Shown piece by piece: positions 47,354 to 56,433 of a stretch of DNA of 64,000 nucleotides. The DNA is taken from assembly GCF_007991615.1 (NCBI RefSeq), contig NZ_BJYR01000011.1:1-64000 (forward strand), given 5' to 3'. The number at the start of each line of letters is the position of its first letter. Within the stretch, counting starts at the first letter, position 1. Both the position numbers and the translations under genes were made by a program. Under the pieces are notes generated by a model. That model was given only the letters and a program-made list of their open reading frames with translations, did no database searches and was not told the DNA's origin. The DNA is from Novosphingobium sediminis. GTDB taxonomy: Bacteria > Pseudomonadota > Alphaproteobacteria > Sphingomonadales > Sphingomonadaceae.

Positions 47354-48610
47354 ATGGACGCTGCGCGCCGCCCCTCTGCTGCCTTGGTGGCCGAACGGGC
47401 AGCGCGCGCGTCCTATGGCCGGTTGCTGGCGCTCGTTTCGGTGCGGACGCGGGATATCGCGGCAGCGGAGGATGCGCTGGCGGAGGCCTTTGCGGCGGCT
47501 CTCGCTCAATGGGGAGACCAAGGCGTGCCTGCCAATCCCGAAGGCTGGCTGCTGACCGTGGCCCGCCGCGCCGCCGGCCATCAGTGGGCGCGGGCGGAGA
47601 CGGCCTCCCGCGCGGCCGATGTTCTTGCATTGCTGACCGAGGAACGGGAGGACTTTGCCGCCAGCCCGTTTGGCGACGAGCGTCTGGCCTTGCTGTTCGT
47701 CTGCGCACATCCTGCGATCGATCCCGATGCACAAGCGCCGCTCATGTTGCAGACAGTGCTGGGGCTTGATGCTTCCCGGATTGCGGCGGCGTTTCTGGTC
47801 AGCGGCGCGACGATGGGGCAGCGGCTGGTGCGGGCCAAACGCAAGATCCGCGACGCCGGGATCGCCTTTGCAGTGCCGGATCGGGAGGATGCTCCGAAGC
47901 GGCTCGATGGCGTGCTTTCGGCGATCTATGCGGCCTATAGCACGGCGTGGGACGATACGCTTGGTGCGGATTCCCGCCGCGCAGGCCTGCGCGGCGAGGC
48001 GTTGTTTCTTGCGCGGCTGATTGCTGAGCTGATGCCGGATCAGCCCGAGGCGCTGGGGCTGCTTTCACTTATCTGCTATTGCGAAGCGCGCCAGCCAGCC
48101 CGCCGCACGGCGGATGGCAGCTTCGTACCGCTCCATGCGCAGGATCCGCAGCTGTGGTCGCGGGACATGGTGCTTGAAGCGGAAACTGCGCTCCGCCGGG
48201 CGGCGACATTTGCCGCGCCGGGGCGGTTCCAGACCGAGGCCGCAATCCAATCGCTTCATGCGCACCAGCGCATGACGGGTGAGCGCTTTACCGCGCCGCT
48301 GGCCCGGCTTTACGATGTGCTTGCCGGCTTCGCGCCAACGACCGGGGTGATGGTCGCCCGCGCAGTTGCCCATGCGGAAAACGGGGCGTGGGATGCAGCG
48401 CTAGGTCAATTGCGCGCGATGGATGGCACGGCGGGGTATCAGCCGTGGTGGGCAGCGCTGGCTCGCGTTTCCTGGCTGGCGGGGGACACAGAGGGCGCGG
48501 CCAGCGCCGCAGCGACGGCAGCGGGGCTCAGCGCCGATCCGGCCATCCGGGCTTTCTTGCTAAGCGGGGGCTATCGCTTTGCGGCGGTCGGTCCGGAGTA
48601 CAACGGGTGA
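47354..48610 (+). CDS. ECF sigma factor, ECF42 type with C-terminal extension
   Basis: A 418-aa sigma factor. The N-terminal third holds sigma region 2 (EDALAEAFAAALAQWGDQGVPANPEGWLLTVARR) and region 4 (LMLQTVLGLDASRIAAAFLVSGATMGQRLVRAKRKI). The rest (DAPKRLDGVLSAIYAAYSTAW to the end) is the long helical, TPR-like extension of ECF42 proteins, thought to replace the anti-sigma factor in control. The partner DGPF gene is 4 nt upstream and TGTCGA lies before that, suggesting autoregulation. Confidence 0.9.
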   Translation: MDAARRPSAALVAERAARASYGRLLALVSVRTRDIAAAEDALAEAFAAALAQWGDQGVPANPEGWLLTVARRAAGHQWARAETASRAADVLALLTEEREDFAASPFGDERLALLFVCAHPAIDPDAQAPLMLQTVLGLDASRIAAAFLVSGATMGQRLVRAKRKIRDAGIAFAVPDREDAPKRLDGVLSAIYAAYSTAWDDTLGADSRRAGLRGEALFLARLIAELMPDQPEALGLLSLICYCEARQPARRTADGSFVPLHAQDPQLWSRDMVLEAETALRRAATFAAPGRFQTEAAIQSLHAHQRMTGERFTAPLARLYDVLAGFAPTTGVMVARAVAHAENGAWDAALGQLRAMDGTAGYQPWWAALARVSWLAGDTEGAASAAATAAGLSADPAIRAFLLSGGYRFAAVGPEYNG

Positions 48611-48619
48611 GGCGCGCCA

Positions 48620-50194
48620 TCACGCCAGTTCCAGCGCGCTGTCGAGCACGAGCGGTTCTGGCAGCATGAAGCCGCGCGGGGCTTCTGCTCCGGCAAGGAG
48701 GAATGGGGCCGGCCTGTCATGCGCCGCGACGGGCGGTTCGGCGATAGGGCCGGGGGCTGGGCCGGTGGCTGGGCTCGTAGCCGGAACGGTGAGGGCGGCT
48801 GAAGCCTGCATCCTGCGCAGCGCAAGTGCGGCGCCGCTCATGATCGCAAAGTCTGTGCCCGGATCGCAGGTGGGCGAGGCGATCGAGCCAATCGCCACGC
48901 CCATTATCATGGCCCAGCTACAAGCGGCTGCGGTGGAAAGGGCCTTGTCCTCGATCGGGGCCCAGGTCGAATGGCGAAGCGGGCTGAAGGCGGACAGGAT
49001 GTGCAGGAGCAAGGTTACCGCGCCGATCACGCCGGTGCAGCCAAGCACGGCGGTTGCAAGGCTGGAGGAGCGGAAGCTGCCGGGGCCAATGCCGATGCCG
49101 CCGCTTTCGGCAAAGGCATGGAGCCCCTGCCACGCCCAGAAGCGGCGCTGCTGCGCGGAGAGCGTCTCGCTCTTTTCGATGGTCATGTGACGGATCATGT
49201 CGGCAAAGGAATCGGCGAAGTGCGGCTGCCAGATCATCACCGCGCAGCCAGCGGAGACGAGAGCGAGGAGCGCGCCGCCGATCCACAGCGCGCGGTCTGC
49301 GGGCAGTGCGCCGGGAAACAGCAACGAGCGCACCGCCACGATTGCGCCATAGGCGGGGAGGCCGGCATAGGCGCTGCTCGATGTGCTGAGCGCGAGGGCG
49401 GTGGCGAGGAGTGCGGCGGCGGGGCCCGTCCAGCGCGGATCGATCCGCCGCAGCCAGCATTCGAACGAGAACACGAACAGGACGAGGCCGTAGTTGGCGA
49501 AAGTCGAGGCCTCGGGCAGGAGCCCCGTCATCCGCACGAAGCCGTTGTACGACTGATCGAGCTGCGCATAGGCCGCATTGCGGAACACCGCGAGGACGAC
49601 TTCGGCGGGTGTGCCCCGGATGACCACCGATGCGAAGCCCGTCAGCGCATGGGCGATGCCGACTGCCGCCAGCGTGCGCACCAGCATCGCGCGGCCCCGC
49701 TCCCGCCCGCAGGCGACGAAGCTGGCGATGCCGGCGATCAGCGTGCCGACAAGGTAGACGGCGGTGGTGAGGTTCTGCGGGCTCTGCATCAGTGGCCGGA
49801 CGGCGTAGACATAGGCAAACGTCGAAACATAGCGCGCCTCGACGCGGCCGCGCAGGGGGGTGACCTCAAGCTGCCCGGCGAACAGGCGCGGCGCGATGAA
49901 GGCGATGGCGACGCCGTAAATGACGAAGCATACCAGCCAGCCATTGGCGCGCAGGGCGCGGCCCACGGCGGCCATCTGCCCGGCGCCCGGCACCAGCAGG
50001 CGCATGGCGACGAACAGCAGGGCGAACTGGATCGGCGGGATCGACGAGTTGCCGAGCACTGGCAACTGGAGCGCCGCAGACCCGCCAAACATGGCCGAGA
50101 CGAGCGCGAAGGCGAACATGGCCTCAACCGAACCCGCAACGAACAGCGTGAGGCCGATGAGAACCTGTGCCGCGCCGATGAATGTCAGTTCCAC
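48620..50194 (-). CDS. Wzy-like polysaccharide polymerase / O-antigen ligase-like membrane protein
   Basis: A 524-aa protein with about 10-12 hydrophobic segments and a large polar loop (around RHMTIEKSETLSAQQRRFWAWQGLHAFAESGGIGIGPGSF). The layout, and the short Gly-Pro-Gly-Ser motif after the loop, fit O-antigen ligase or Wzy polymerases. GTG at 50194 with GGAGG upstream. The C-terminal 80 residues are Pro/Ala-rich. It is the last gene of the tyrosine kinase operon, where a polymerase is expected; primary-sequence proof is not possible for Wzy. Confidence 0.75.
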   Translation of the reverse strand: MELTFIGAAQVLIGLTLFVAGSVEAMFAFALVSAMFGGSAALQLPVLGNSSIPPIQFALLFVAMRLLVPGAGQMAAVGRALRANGWLVCFVIYGVAIAFIAPRLFAGQLEVTPLRGRVEARYVSTFAYVYAVRPLMQSPQNLTTAVYLVGTLIAGIASFVACGRERGRAMLVRTLAAVGIAHALTGFASVVIRGTPAEVVLAVFRNAAYAQLDQSYNGFVRMTGLLPEASTFANYGLVLFVFSFECWLRRIDPRWTGPAAALLATALALSTSSSAYAGLPAYGAIVAVRSLLFPGALPADRALWIGGALLALVSAGCAVMIWQPHFADSFADMIRHMTIEKSETLSAQQRRFWAWQGLHAFAESGGIGIGPGSFRSSSLATAVLGCTGVIGAVTLLLHILSAFSPLRHSTWAPIEDKALSTAAACSWAMIMGVAIGSIASPTCDPGTDFAIMSGAALALRRMQASAALTVPATSPATGPAPGPIAEPPVAAHDRPAPFLLAGAEAPRGFMLPEPLVLDSALELA

Positions 50195-50225
50195 GGCTGT
50201 GCCTCCGTGCTGATGGCCGTTCCGC

Positions 50226-50780
50226 TCATGGCCTGACGTACCCGTCTGCGGCGCGCACTGGCTTGACGTAGGCGGCGGGATTGCCGCGCCACACCTCGCG
50301 CGGGGGCACATCCGCGAACACCACCGAACCAGCCGCGACCACGGCATGATCGCCGATCGAGACCCCGGGCAGGACCGTGACGCCGCGCCCCAGCCAGACA
50401 TTGCGCCCGAGCCTTACCGGCGCGACGCGCACGGGCTGGCCCTCGTGCACCGGGTGGTGGTTCGTATCGGCGAGGACGCAGCGCGGGCCGATGCGGCAAT
50501 TCTCGCCGATGCGCACCGAATGGTGGCAGACGATCTCGACCCCGGCATTGAGGAACGCGCGGGCGCCGATTTCGAGCAGCGCGCCGGGGCCGACTTCGAC
50601 CGCGACGGGGGCGCCATGGCAGTTCCAGTTGACGCGTTCGGCAATGGAGATGCGGCCGCGGCCCTCGATGCGGGGCAATCCGCTGTGGACGAAGAACCGC
50701 TTGCCCGGCGCATCGCCGCGCAGCCGCAGCCGCAGCGCGGTGAGCAGGGTGCGCAAGCGGTTCAGCGGTTGAAGCTTCAT
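50226..50780 (-). CDS. hexapeptide-repeat acyltransferase
   Basis: A 184-aa left-handed beta-helix acyltransferase of the WcaF/maltose-acetyltransferase type. Hexapeptide repeats run through VRIGENCRIGPRCVLAD and VRLGRNVWLGRGVTVLPGVSIGDHAVVAAGSVV, with the conserved TNHH segment near the active site and the C-terminal GNPA motif. It probably acetylates the EPS or a precursor. Its ATG overlaps the stop of the upstream glycosyltransferase by 4 nt. Confidence 0.9.
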   Translation of the reverse strand: MKLQPLNRLRTLLTALRLRLRGDAPGKRFFVHSGLPRIEGRGRISIAERVNWNCHGAPVAVEVGPGALLEIGARAFLNAGVEIVCHHSVRIGENCRIGPRCVLADTNHHPVHEGQPVRVAPVRLGRNVWLGRGVTVLPGVSIGDHAVVAAGSVVFADVPPREVWRGNPAAYVKPVRAADGYVRP

Positions 50781-52018
50781 GCCAGCGCCTCCAGCACGCC
50801 CGCATCGAAGCGCTCTGGCGCGAAATCGCGGGCGCGCGCGATTGCGGCGGCGGGATCGAAGTGGGGGAGCCAGCGCTCCAGTTGCTGCACGGCCTCGATC
50901 AGCGCGTCGGTGGTCTGCTGGGCAAAGAACAGGCCGGTGCGACCTTCGACGACGCTATCAAGCGCGCCGCCCCGGCCATAGGCGATGACTGGACGGCCCG
51001 ACGCCATGACTTCGACAGGCACGATGCCGAAGTCCTCCTCCGCGGTGAACACCAGCGCGCGGCAGCGGGCATAGGCTCGGCGCAGCTCGTCGAAGCTGAG
51101 GCGGGGGATGATGCGGATCGTCGGCCCGGCGCGCCTTTTGAGCATGGCAGCCTGCGGCCCATCGCCCACCACGGTGAGCGGCAGGCCGAGCGCGTTGAAC
51201 GCATCGATGGCGAGGTCCGCGCGCTTGTAGGGCACGAGTTGGCCGACCCAGAGATAGCCCGGATCGATATCGTCCGAAGGCGCGAACAGGGCCGGATCGA
51301 CCGGTGGATGAACCACATCGGCCTCGCGCCGCCACGCCTTGGCCACGCGCTCACGGATGAAGTTCGAATTGGCGAGCACCCGGTCCACCCTCGCGGCGGA
51401 GCTCGTGTCCCACTGGCGCAGGCCGTGGCACAGCACAGGCATGACCGCGCGGCGCAGCCAGCCCGCCTCTTCGCGGTAATCATGGTAGTGATCCCACAAG
51501 TACCGCATCGGCGAGTGGACGTAGCAGAGGTGCAGCGCATCGGGCGCGGGGATCACTCCCTTGGCGGGGCCGCTCTCGCTGGAGATCACAAGATCATAGC
51601 CGCGCAGGTCCAGCTGCTCGAGCGCCATGGGCATCAGCGGGAGGTAGGCCTGATAGTGCTTCTTCGCGCCCGGCAGCTTCTGGATGAAGCTGGTGCGCAC
51701 CTTGTGCGCCCGGATCGTGGCCGACATCGCGGCGGGATCGTAGACATGGGTGAAGATATCGGCCTGGGGAAACAGCTCGAGCAGCCGCTCCAGCACACGC
51801 TCGCCGCCGCGCATGGTGACGAGCCAGTAGTGGATGATCGCAACCCGCTTGAAGCGCTTGCGCGGATCGGCTGGCAGCACGGCGCCGGGGCGGATCAGCG
51901 CAGGGCGGCGTGGCCGTTCGAGCACCGGAGCCGGGCTGGCGAAATCGGCACGTTGCAGGAGGAAGCCGCTCTCGGCCGCCGGCGAAGGTGCCTCCATGGG
52001 GGGCGCTGCCTCAGGCAT
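50777..52018 (-). CDS. GT4-family glycosyltransferase
   Basis: A 413-aa glycosyltransferase. The Pro-rich first 50 residues precede KRVAIIHYWLVTMRGGERVLERLLELFPQADIFTHVYDP, typical of GT4 mannosyl- or galactosyl-transferases. The donor site includes YLWVGQLVPYKRADLAIDAF and FTAEEDFGIVPVEVMASGRPVIAY, with the E-x7-E. It overlaps the kinase gene upstream by 8 nt and the acyltransferase downstream by 4 nt. Confidence 0.9.
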   Translation of the reverse strand: MPEAAPPMEAPSPAAESGFLLQRADFASPAPVLERPRRPALIRPGAVLPADPRKRFKRVAIIHYWLVTMRGGERVLERLLELFPQADIFTHVYDPAAMSATIRAHKVRTSFIQKLPGAKKHYQAYLPLMPMALEQLDLRGYDLVISSESGPAKGVIPAPDALHLCYVHSPMRYLWDHYHDYREEAGWLRRAVMPVLCHGLRQWDTSSAARVDRVLANSNFIRERVAKAWRREADVVHPPVDPALFAPSDDIDPGYLWVGQLVPYKRADLAIDAFNALGLPLTVVGDGPQAAMLKRRAGPTIRIIPRLSFDELRRAYARCRALVFTAEEDFGIVPVEVMASGRPVIAYGRGGALDSVVEGRTGLFFAQQTTDALIEAVQQLERWLPHFDPAAAIARARDFAPERFDAGVLEALA

Positions 52019-54179
52019 AGTAGCGCTTGTACGAGTGGTAGAACGCATCGTCGCCATAGCCGAAGCGGGCCTGCTTGCGCATGTCGACGCGGGTGAGCGC
52101 GACGCCGGCAAGCTGCACCCGGTCGTCCGGAAGCAGTCGCAATGCGGACCGCAGGGCGGCCTCCGGCGTCTTGCGCCAGCGCACCACGAAGACCGAGGCG
52201 TCGGCCTTGCGCAGCATCAGCCGCGCATCGGCAATGGGCAGCACCGGCGCGGTATCGATGATGATCGCGTCGAACATCTCGCGCGCAGTTGCCAGCATCC
52301 GGTCCATTTCCTCGCCGGTCAGCAGTTCGGGCGCCTTGTCGCTGCCTTCAGCGAGCGGGAGGATGTTGAGCCCGGTTGCCGGGTCCACCACCAGTGCAGC
52401 TTCGAGCGGCGCCGTGCCTCCCAGCACATCCATCAGGCCCGGCCTGCCGGCATCGCCGCGCAGGAACCGGCTGACGCCCTGGCGCCTGAGATCGCCATCG
52501 ATCAGCAGCACGCGGTCCCCGGAAAGCGCCATGGAGCGGGCGAGGCAGATCGAGGTCGTCGTCTTGCCCTCGTCCGGCAGGGCCGAAGTCAGCGCGATGA
52601 TCCGCGCCTGCGAGGTGTTCATCGCGATCGAGGCGCGCAGAGAGCGGAAGCTTTCGGCAAAGGCTGAGCGCGGATCTTCCAGCAGCGCCGCCATAGGCAC
52701 CTTCTCCTCCCCGCGCCAGACCGAGCCGAGCGTGGGGATCGAGCCGAGGTAGCGCACGCCCAGCCGCTGCTCGATATCATCGCCGGTGGTGAGGCCGCTG
52801 AAAGTCATTTCCGCAGCGAAAGCCGCCGCAATGCCGAGCCCGAGCCCGAGCGCGACCGAGAGCACGAGGTTGAGCGCCACGTTCGGGCTCGTCGGCCGCA
52901 GCGGCACGGCGGCAGGATGCAGCAGATCGGCGTCGGCTTGTTCCGTGCCTTCGCGCGCGGTCAGTTCTTTGAAGCGATTGAGGTAGCTTTCGTAGAGCGC
53001 GTTGGAAGTTTCGGCGCGCTTTTCGAGATCTTGCAGGCCCACCATTGCGGCATTGTTTTGCACCAGCATCCCGCGCGATTGCTGCAGCGATCCGGAAAGC
53101 GACGCCAGCCGATGCTCCGAAACGTGCGCCCGCGCCTCAAGGCTGGAGATGACCCGCCGTGTCTCGTCCGCAATCCGCGTGTCGATCGCGCCGAGAGCCG
53201 CGTTGGCGCGCAGCACATCAGGATGCCGCGGGCCGTAGCGCGCAGTGAGTGATGCCAGTTCGGTCGCCGCACTCGCTTGCTGTGCACGCAGGGAGCCGAT
53301 CGCAGGGGATACCGCCACTTCGCCGACGCCGCCCGCACTGACGCCGAGCGCGAGCTGCCGCCGCGCTGCATCGAGCCGCGCGCCGTCCTCGCTCGCTTCT
53401 GCGCGGGCGGTGGTGACGGCCTGGTTGTAGCTGGAGATTTCCTGCTCGGTCAGCGTGCCCATCGTGGTCGAAAGCAGGTTGTTGGCGATGCGGTAGCGCT
53501 GCACCGCCGCCGTATCGCCGAGCGCTTGCTGGCGCAGCTGTTCGAGCCGTTCGGCGATGGCGGTCGTGGTCGCCCGTGCAGCCTGCCGCTTCGCGTCGAG
53601 TGCGCCGACGGTGTATTGCTGCGCGAAGGTGTTGGCGACGCGGGCTGCAAGCGCGGGATCGGTGTCCTCGAACGTGATCGCGATGCCGTAAGTCGTGCTG
53701 ATGCGCGTGGCGACCACGCCCTTGCGCAGCCACACCAGTGCAGCGGCGCGGCCACCCAGCGGGCTCTTGGCAAAGCGTTCTTCCCGCGCGAGGGCGAGGC
53801 TGTCTGCCACCGCGGCAAGGTTCGCCTCGGACGTGACCACGGCAACTTGCGTATCGACATAGCCTTCGCTCGGAATAGCGGCTTGCTGCGGGCCATCGCT
53901 CGTGCTCGTCGGCGCGACAGACTGCGGGCGGCTGTTGAGCGTCACTTCGGCGCGCGCGGTATAGGTGCGCGGCTGGAGCGCCGTCAGCACCAATCCGGCG
54001 CCTAGCACAGCCAGCATGACGGCAAGGAACACGCCAAGGCGGCGGCGGAACACCGCGAAAAGCAGCCTCAGGTCCACCCGATCCGCCGCCGGGGGCGGGA
54101 CGCGGGGTTCGAAGGCGAGGGCGGGCGCCATGCCTGGCACACCCCCGGCATTGCGATAGAGGCCGACTGCCGTGTTCAC
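52011..54179 (-). CDS. polysaccharide co-polymerase with tyrosine autokinase (Wzc-like)
   Basis: A 722-aa bacterial tyrosine kinase. An N-terminal Wzz domain flanked by two membrane helices (about residues 46-68 and 420-440), with a coiled-coil periplasmic region, is fused to a cytoplasmic kinase. Walker A is SALPDEGKTTTS (Lys539), Walker A' VLLIDGDLRRQ, Walker B IIIDTAPVL. The last 12 residues (GDDAFYHSYKRYYA) form the tyrosine cluster that is autophosphorylated. It controls polymer length and export with a Wza partner. GTG at 54179 follows GAGGAGA. First gene of an operon. Confidence 0.95.
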   Translation of the reverse strand: MNTAVGLYRNAGGVPGMAPALAFEPRVPPPAADRVDLRLLFAVFRRRLGVFLAVMLAVLGAGLVLTALQPRTYTARAEVTLNSRPQSVAPTSTSDGPQQAAIPSEGYVDTQVAVVTSEANLAAVADSLALAREERFAKSPLGGRAAALVWLRKGVVATRISTTYGIAITFEDTDPALAARVANTFAQQYTVGALDAKRQAARATTTAIAERLEQLRQQALGDTAAVQRYRIANNLLSTTMGTLTEQEISSYNQAVTTARAEASEDGARLDAARRQLALGVSAGGVGEVAVSPAIGSLRAQQASAATELASLTARYGPRHPDVLRANAALGAIDTRIADETRRVISSLEARAHVSEHRLASLSGSLQQSRGMLVQNNAAMVGLQDLEKRAETSNALYESYLNRFKELTAREGTEQADADLLHPAAVPLRPTSPNVALNLVLSVALGLGLGIAAAFAAEMTFSGLTTGDDIEQRLGVRYLGSIPTLGSVWRGEEKVPMAALLEDPRSAFAESFRSLRASIAMNTSQARIIALTSALPDEGKTTTSICLARSMALSGDRVLLIDGDLRRQGVSRFLRGDAGRPGLMDVLGGTAPLEAALVVDPATGLNILPLAEGSDKAPELLTGEEMDRMLATAREMFDAIIIDTAPVLPIADARLMLRKADASVFVVRWRKTPEAALRSALRLLPDDRVQLAGVALTRVDMRKQARFGYGDDAFYHSYKRYYA

Positions 54180-54681
54180 CCCTGTTCTCCTCAATCGAAT
54201 GGTCCGTCCTCCCGCACAAGCAGCGCAGGGAACCGATATGGTAAAAAATGATCCGGTCGGAGAGAATTGCTCCCCTCACTTCATGCTGCGAGACTAGGCA
54301 AGGGGCCGCGACGGGGAAGGCGAAGCGTATCCGCTGCGGAGGCAAACCGGAGGCACCTGAGCCTCGATCAGCCTCACAGGATCGCTGCGCGTCTTCGCGG
54401 GCGCAGTCCGAAGCTTCGTACGGTGCTGCATCCCGCATCGCCGGATCGGGGGCAAATCCGGGTGAATGCTTACGGATTTATGCACCATGTTCCGCCGCGT
54501 GAGACTGCGGCGATAGTGCGGGGCGGCTGCCCATCAGGTGCGGCCCGGTCCTTGCGGAGTATGCGGCCCGAACACCTCCAAGGTGGAGGATTCGGCAAGG
54601 GGCGGGGTGATTGCGCTTTGCTGGCCGCCGCATAAACTTGGGGCATCGATCAAAAGCAGCCAGAAGCATTGGAGAATTCGC
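54180..54681. promoter_or_regulatory. divergent EPS promoter region
   Basis: About 500 nt between the divergent Wzc-like and Wza-like genes, with no gene. The only AT-rich patch is near 54235-54255 (GGTAAAAAATGATCC), likely part of the leftward promoter. TTGCGC (54611-54616), 16 nt and TAAACT (54633-54638) is a weak rightward promoter candidate 44 nt before the Wza-like start. No clear operator is seen. Confidence 0.45.
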
Positions 54682-55284
54682 ATGGAGAGCAAGCACGATA
54701 GCGGTCGGCGGGGGCGATACCGCACGGCGCTCGCAATGGCCGGTGCCGCTGCACTCATGCTTGGCGGATGCGCTGGTGCAAGCGCGCCGCCAATCTCGAC
54801 GGCAGACGTCGCGGCGGGGCTTGAAAGCTACCATCTCGGGGCAGGCGACCGCGTGCGCGTCACCGTGTTCAACGAGCCGACGCTGACCGGCGAGTACAAT
54901 ATCACGCCTGGCGGTGCGCTCGCGTTCCCGCTGATCGGGGTGGTTGCAGCGGGCGGGCGCACCATCGACGCGGTGCAGCAGGAACTGACTGCAAAGCTCG
55001 CCGAGGGCTATGTCAACGATCCGCGCGTGAGCGTGGAGGTGCTCAACTACCGGCCTTTCTACATTCTGGGCGAGGTTAACCGACCTGGTGAGTATTCCTA
55101 TGCCTCGGGGATGACCGTGGAGCAGGCGATCGCGCGTGCGGGCGGCTTTACCTACCGCGCGAACGAGAAGACGGTGTTCCTGCGCCGGCAGACTGGCCGA
55201 GCGGAGAGCGCAGTAGCGCTACGCAGCGCGCAAGTGGCCGTGCTGCCGGGCGACACGATCCGTATTGGTGAACGCTACTTCTAG
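54682..55284 (+). CDS. polysaccharide export outer-membrane lipoprotein (Wza-like)
   Basis: A 200-aa lipoprotein: signal peptide with lipobox LMLGGC, then a poly-export (PES) domain (YHLGAGDRVRVTVFNEPTLTGEYNI and GVVAAGGRTIDAVQQELTAKLAEGYV) and one SLBB-type domain (FYILGEVNRPGEYSYASGMTVEQAI). It is shorter than E. coli Wza (379) and lacks the C-terminal membrane-spanning helices, as in many alphaproteobacterial export proteins. GGAG lies 7 nt before the ATG. It is divergent from the kinase operon; its stop is shared with the HPP gene. Confidence 0.93.
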   Translation: MESKHDSGRRGRYRTALAMAGAAALMLGGCAGASAPPISTADVAAGLESYHLGAGDRVRVTVFNEPTLTGEYNITPGGALAFPLIGVVAAGGRTIDAVQQELTAKLAEGYVNDPRVSVEVLNYRPFYILGEVNRPGEYSYASGMTVEQAIARAGGFTYRANEKTVFLRRQTGRAESAVALRSAQVAVLPGDTIRIGERYF

Positions 55285-55745
55285 GCGGAGGCTGCCCCAT
55301 CGGAGCGGTCAAGCGCCCGGGCAGCGCCATAGAGCAGCGCTGCACCAAGCGCGACGGTGGCTGCATAGACGGGCATCGTCGCAGCGGTGAACAGCGGAAT
55401 CGCTGCGTTGGCGGCGGCTGGCGGGTGGTAGCAGCGGAGCGTCCACATCAGGGTCACACCCACTGCAACGGCTGGCGCTGCCAGCCACAGGGCCCACGGA
55501 TGCGCAAACGATCCGGCCATGAAGAACACCGCAATGCCAGTCGCGCCGCAGATCGCGTGGCCAAGGCTGGCGGCATGGGGCCGGGCGGCGGGTGCGTCGC
55601 GGCAGCCCACGATCAGCGCTGTGCTCGAAGCCCACGATGGCAGCATGAGCGCCAGACCTGCGATCCACGATGCGAAGACCAGCCCCTGCAGGATCAGCAA
55701 GGTCAGCGCGAAGAGTACGAGTGCCGCATTGGTTCGCGATGTCAT
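55281..55745 (-). CDS. HPP-family membrane protein
   Basis: A 154-aa protein with about four to five membrane helices and the HPP motif in CYHPPAAANAAIPLF. HPP-domain proteins of plants have been linked to nitrite transport; the bacterial members are not characterised. The ATG overlaps the stop of the TetR gene (ATGA), so the two are co-translated. The stop codon is shared with the convergent Wza-like gene within CTAG. Confidence 0.88.
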   Translation of the reverse strand: MTSRTNAALVLFALTLLILQGLVFASWIAGLALMLPSWASSTALIVGCRDAPAARPHAASLGHAICGATGIAVFFMAGSFAHPWALWLAAPAVAVGVTLMWTLRCYHPPAAANAAIPLFTAATMPVYAATVALGAALLYGAARALDRSDGAASA

Positions 55746-56335
55746 GCCATTGTCCTGCTTGGCGGGCTGGCCAAAGATGCAGCTTCGTCTCGTACAGCGC
55801 GCAGAACCCGTTCCGCCGTTTCCGGATCGCTGGCCCGCGCGATCATCACGGCGCCAGCCGCCATGGCAAAAGTGCGCGCAGCGCGCGCTTCCCGCTCGGC
55901 TTCGGGTCCATCGAGATGCTCGGCGAGCGATCGGATCATCGCGCGCACGCCGCGTCCGAATTCGGCCTGCACGACCTCGGTGCTGCGCAGGACATCGTTT
56001 GAAAGCGCGGCGACCGGGCAACTGCCTGCGACATCCTCCACTCTTTCCGGCGCGGTGTAGCTCCGCATGAAGCTGCCGAGCGCCTGCTCTGCCGGTACTT
56101 CGGACAGGCCGCGGTCCACCACCTCGAGCATTTCTGCAAAGGCGCGGCCGAGGGCTGCAACGAGCAGGTCCTCCTTCGAATCGAAGTGGCGATAGAAGCC
56201 GCCATGCGTGCGGTTTGCGGCCCGCATAACGTCGCCGACACTCGTCCCCTCGATCCCGCGTTCGCGAAACTGGCGCGCCGCAGCAGCGACAATTGCTTGA
56301 TGAGTCACGGCCTTGGCTTCGCGGGATTGGCGCAT
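55742..56335 (-). CDS. TetR-family transcriptional repressor
   Basis: A 197-aa TetR regulator. The N-terminal HTH reads AIVAAAARQFRERGIEGTSVGDVMRAANRTHGGFYRHFDSKEDLL, with the classical GFYRHF recognition helix. The C-terminal domain (SFMRSYTAPERV, then CPVAALSNDVL) resembles the AcrR/YcdC-type with a Cys that could sense electrophiles. It overlaps the HPP gene and faces a small gene across a 22-bp palindrome, its probable operator. Confidence 0.92.
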   Translation of the reverse strand: MRQSREAKAVTHQAIVAAAARQFRERGIEGTSVGDVMRAANRTHGGFYRHFDSKEDLLVAALGRAFAEMLEVVDRGLSEVPAEQALGSFMRSYTAPERVEDVAGSCPVAALSNDVLRSTEVVQAEFGRGVRAMIRSLAEHLDGPEAEREARAARTFAMAAGAVMIARASDPETAERVLRAVRDEAASLASPPSRTMA

Positions 56336-56394
56336 GGATCTCTCTCCGTGAGCTCACCCCTTGTCAAATAAGCTGATGGGTGTCAACTAAAAAT

Positions 56395-56416
56395 TAAGAT
56401 GATATACGTCATCTTA
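56395..56416. promoter_or_regulatory. 22-bp palindromic operator for TetR regulator
   Basis: TAAGATGA (56395-56402), six bases, TCATCTTA (56409-56416): a perfect 8-bp inverted repeat in the AT-rich divergent region between the TetR gene and the small gene at 56434. Length and position are typical of TetR-family operators, so repression of both transcripts is likely. Confidence 0.7.
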
Positions 56417-56433
56417 TGTAGGAGGTCATTGCC

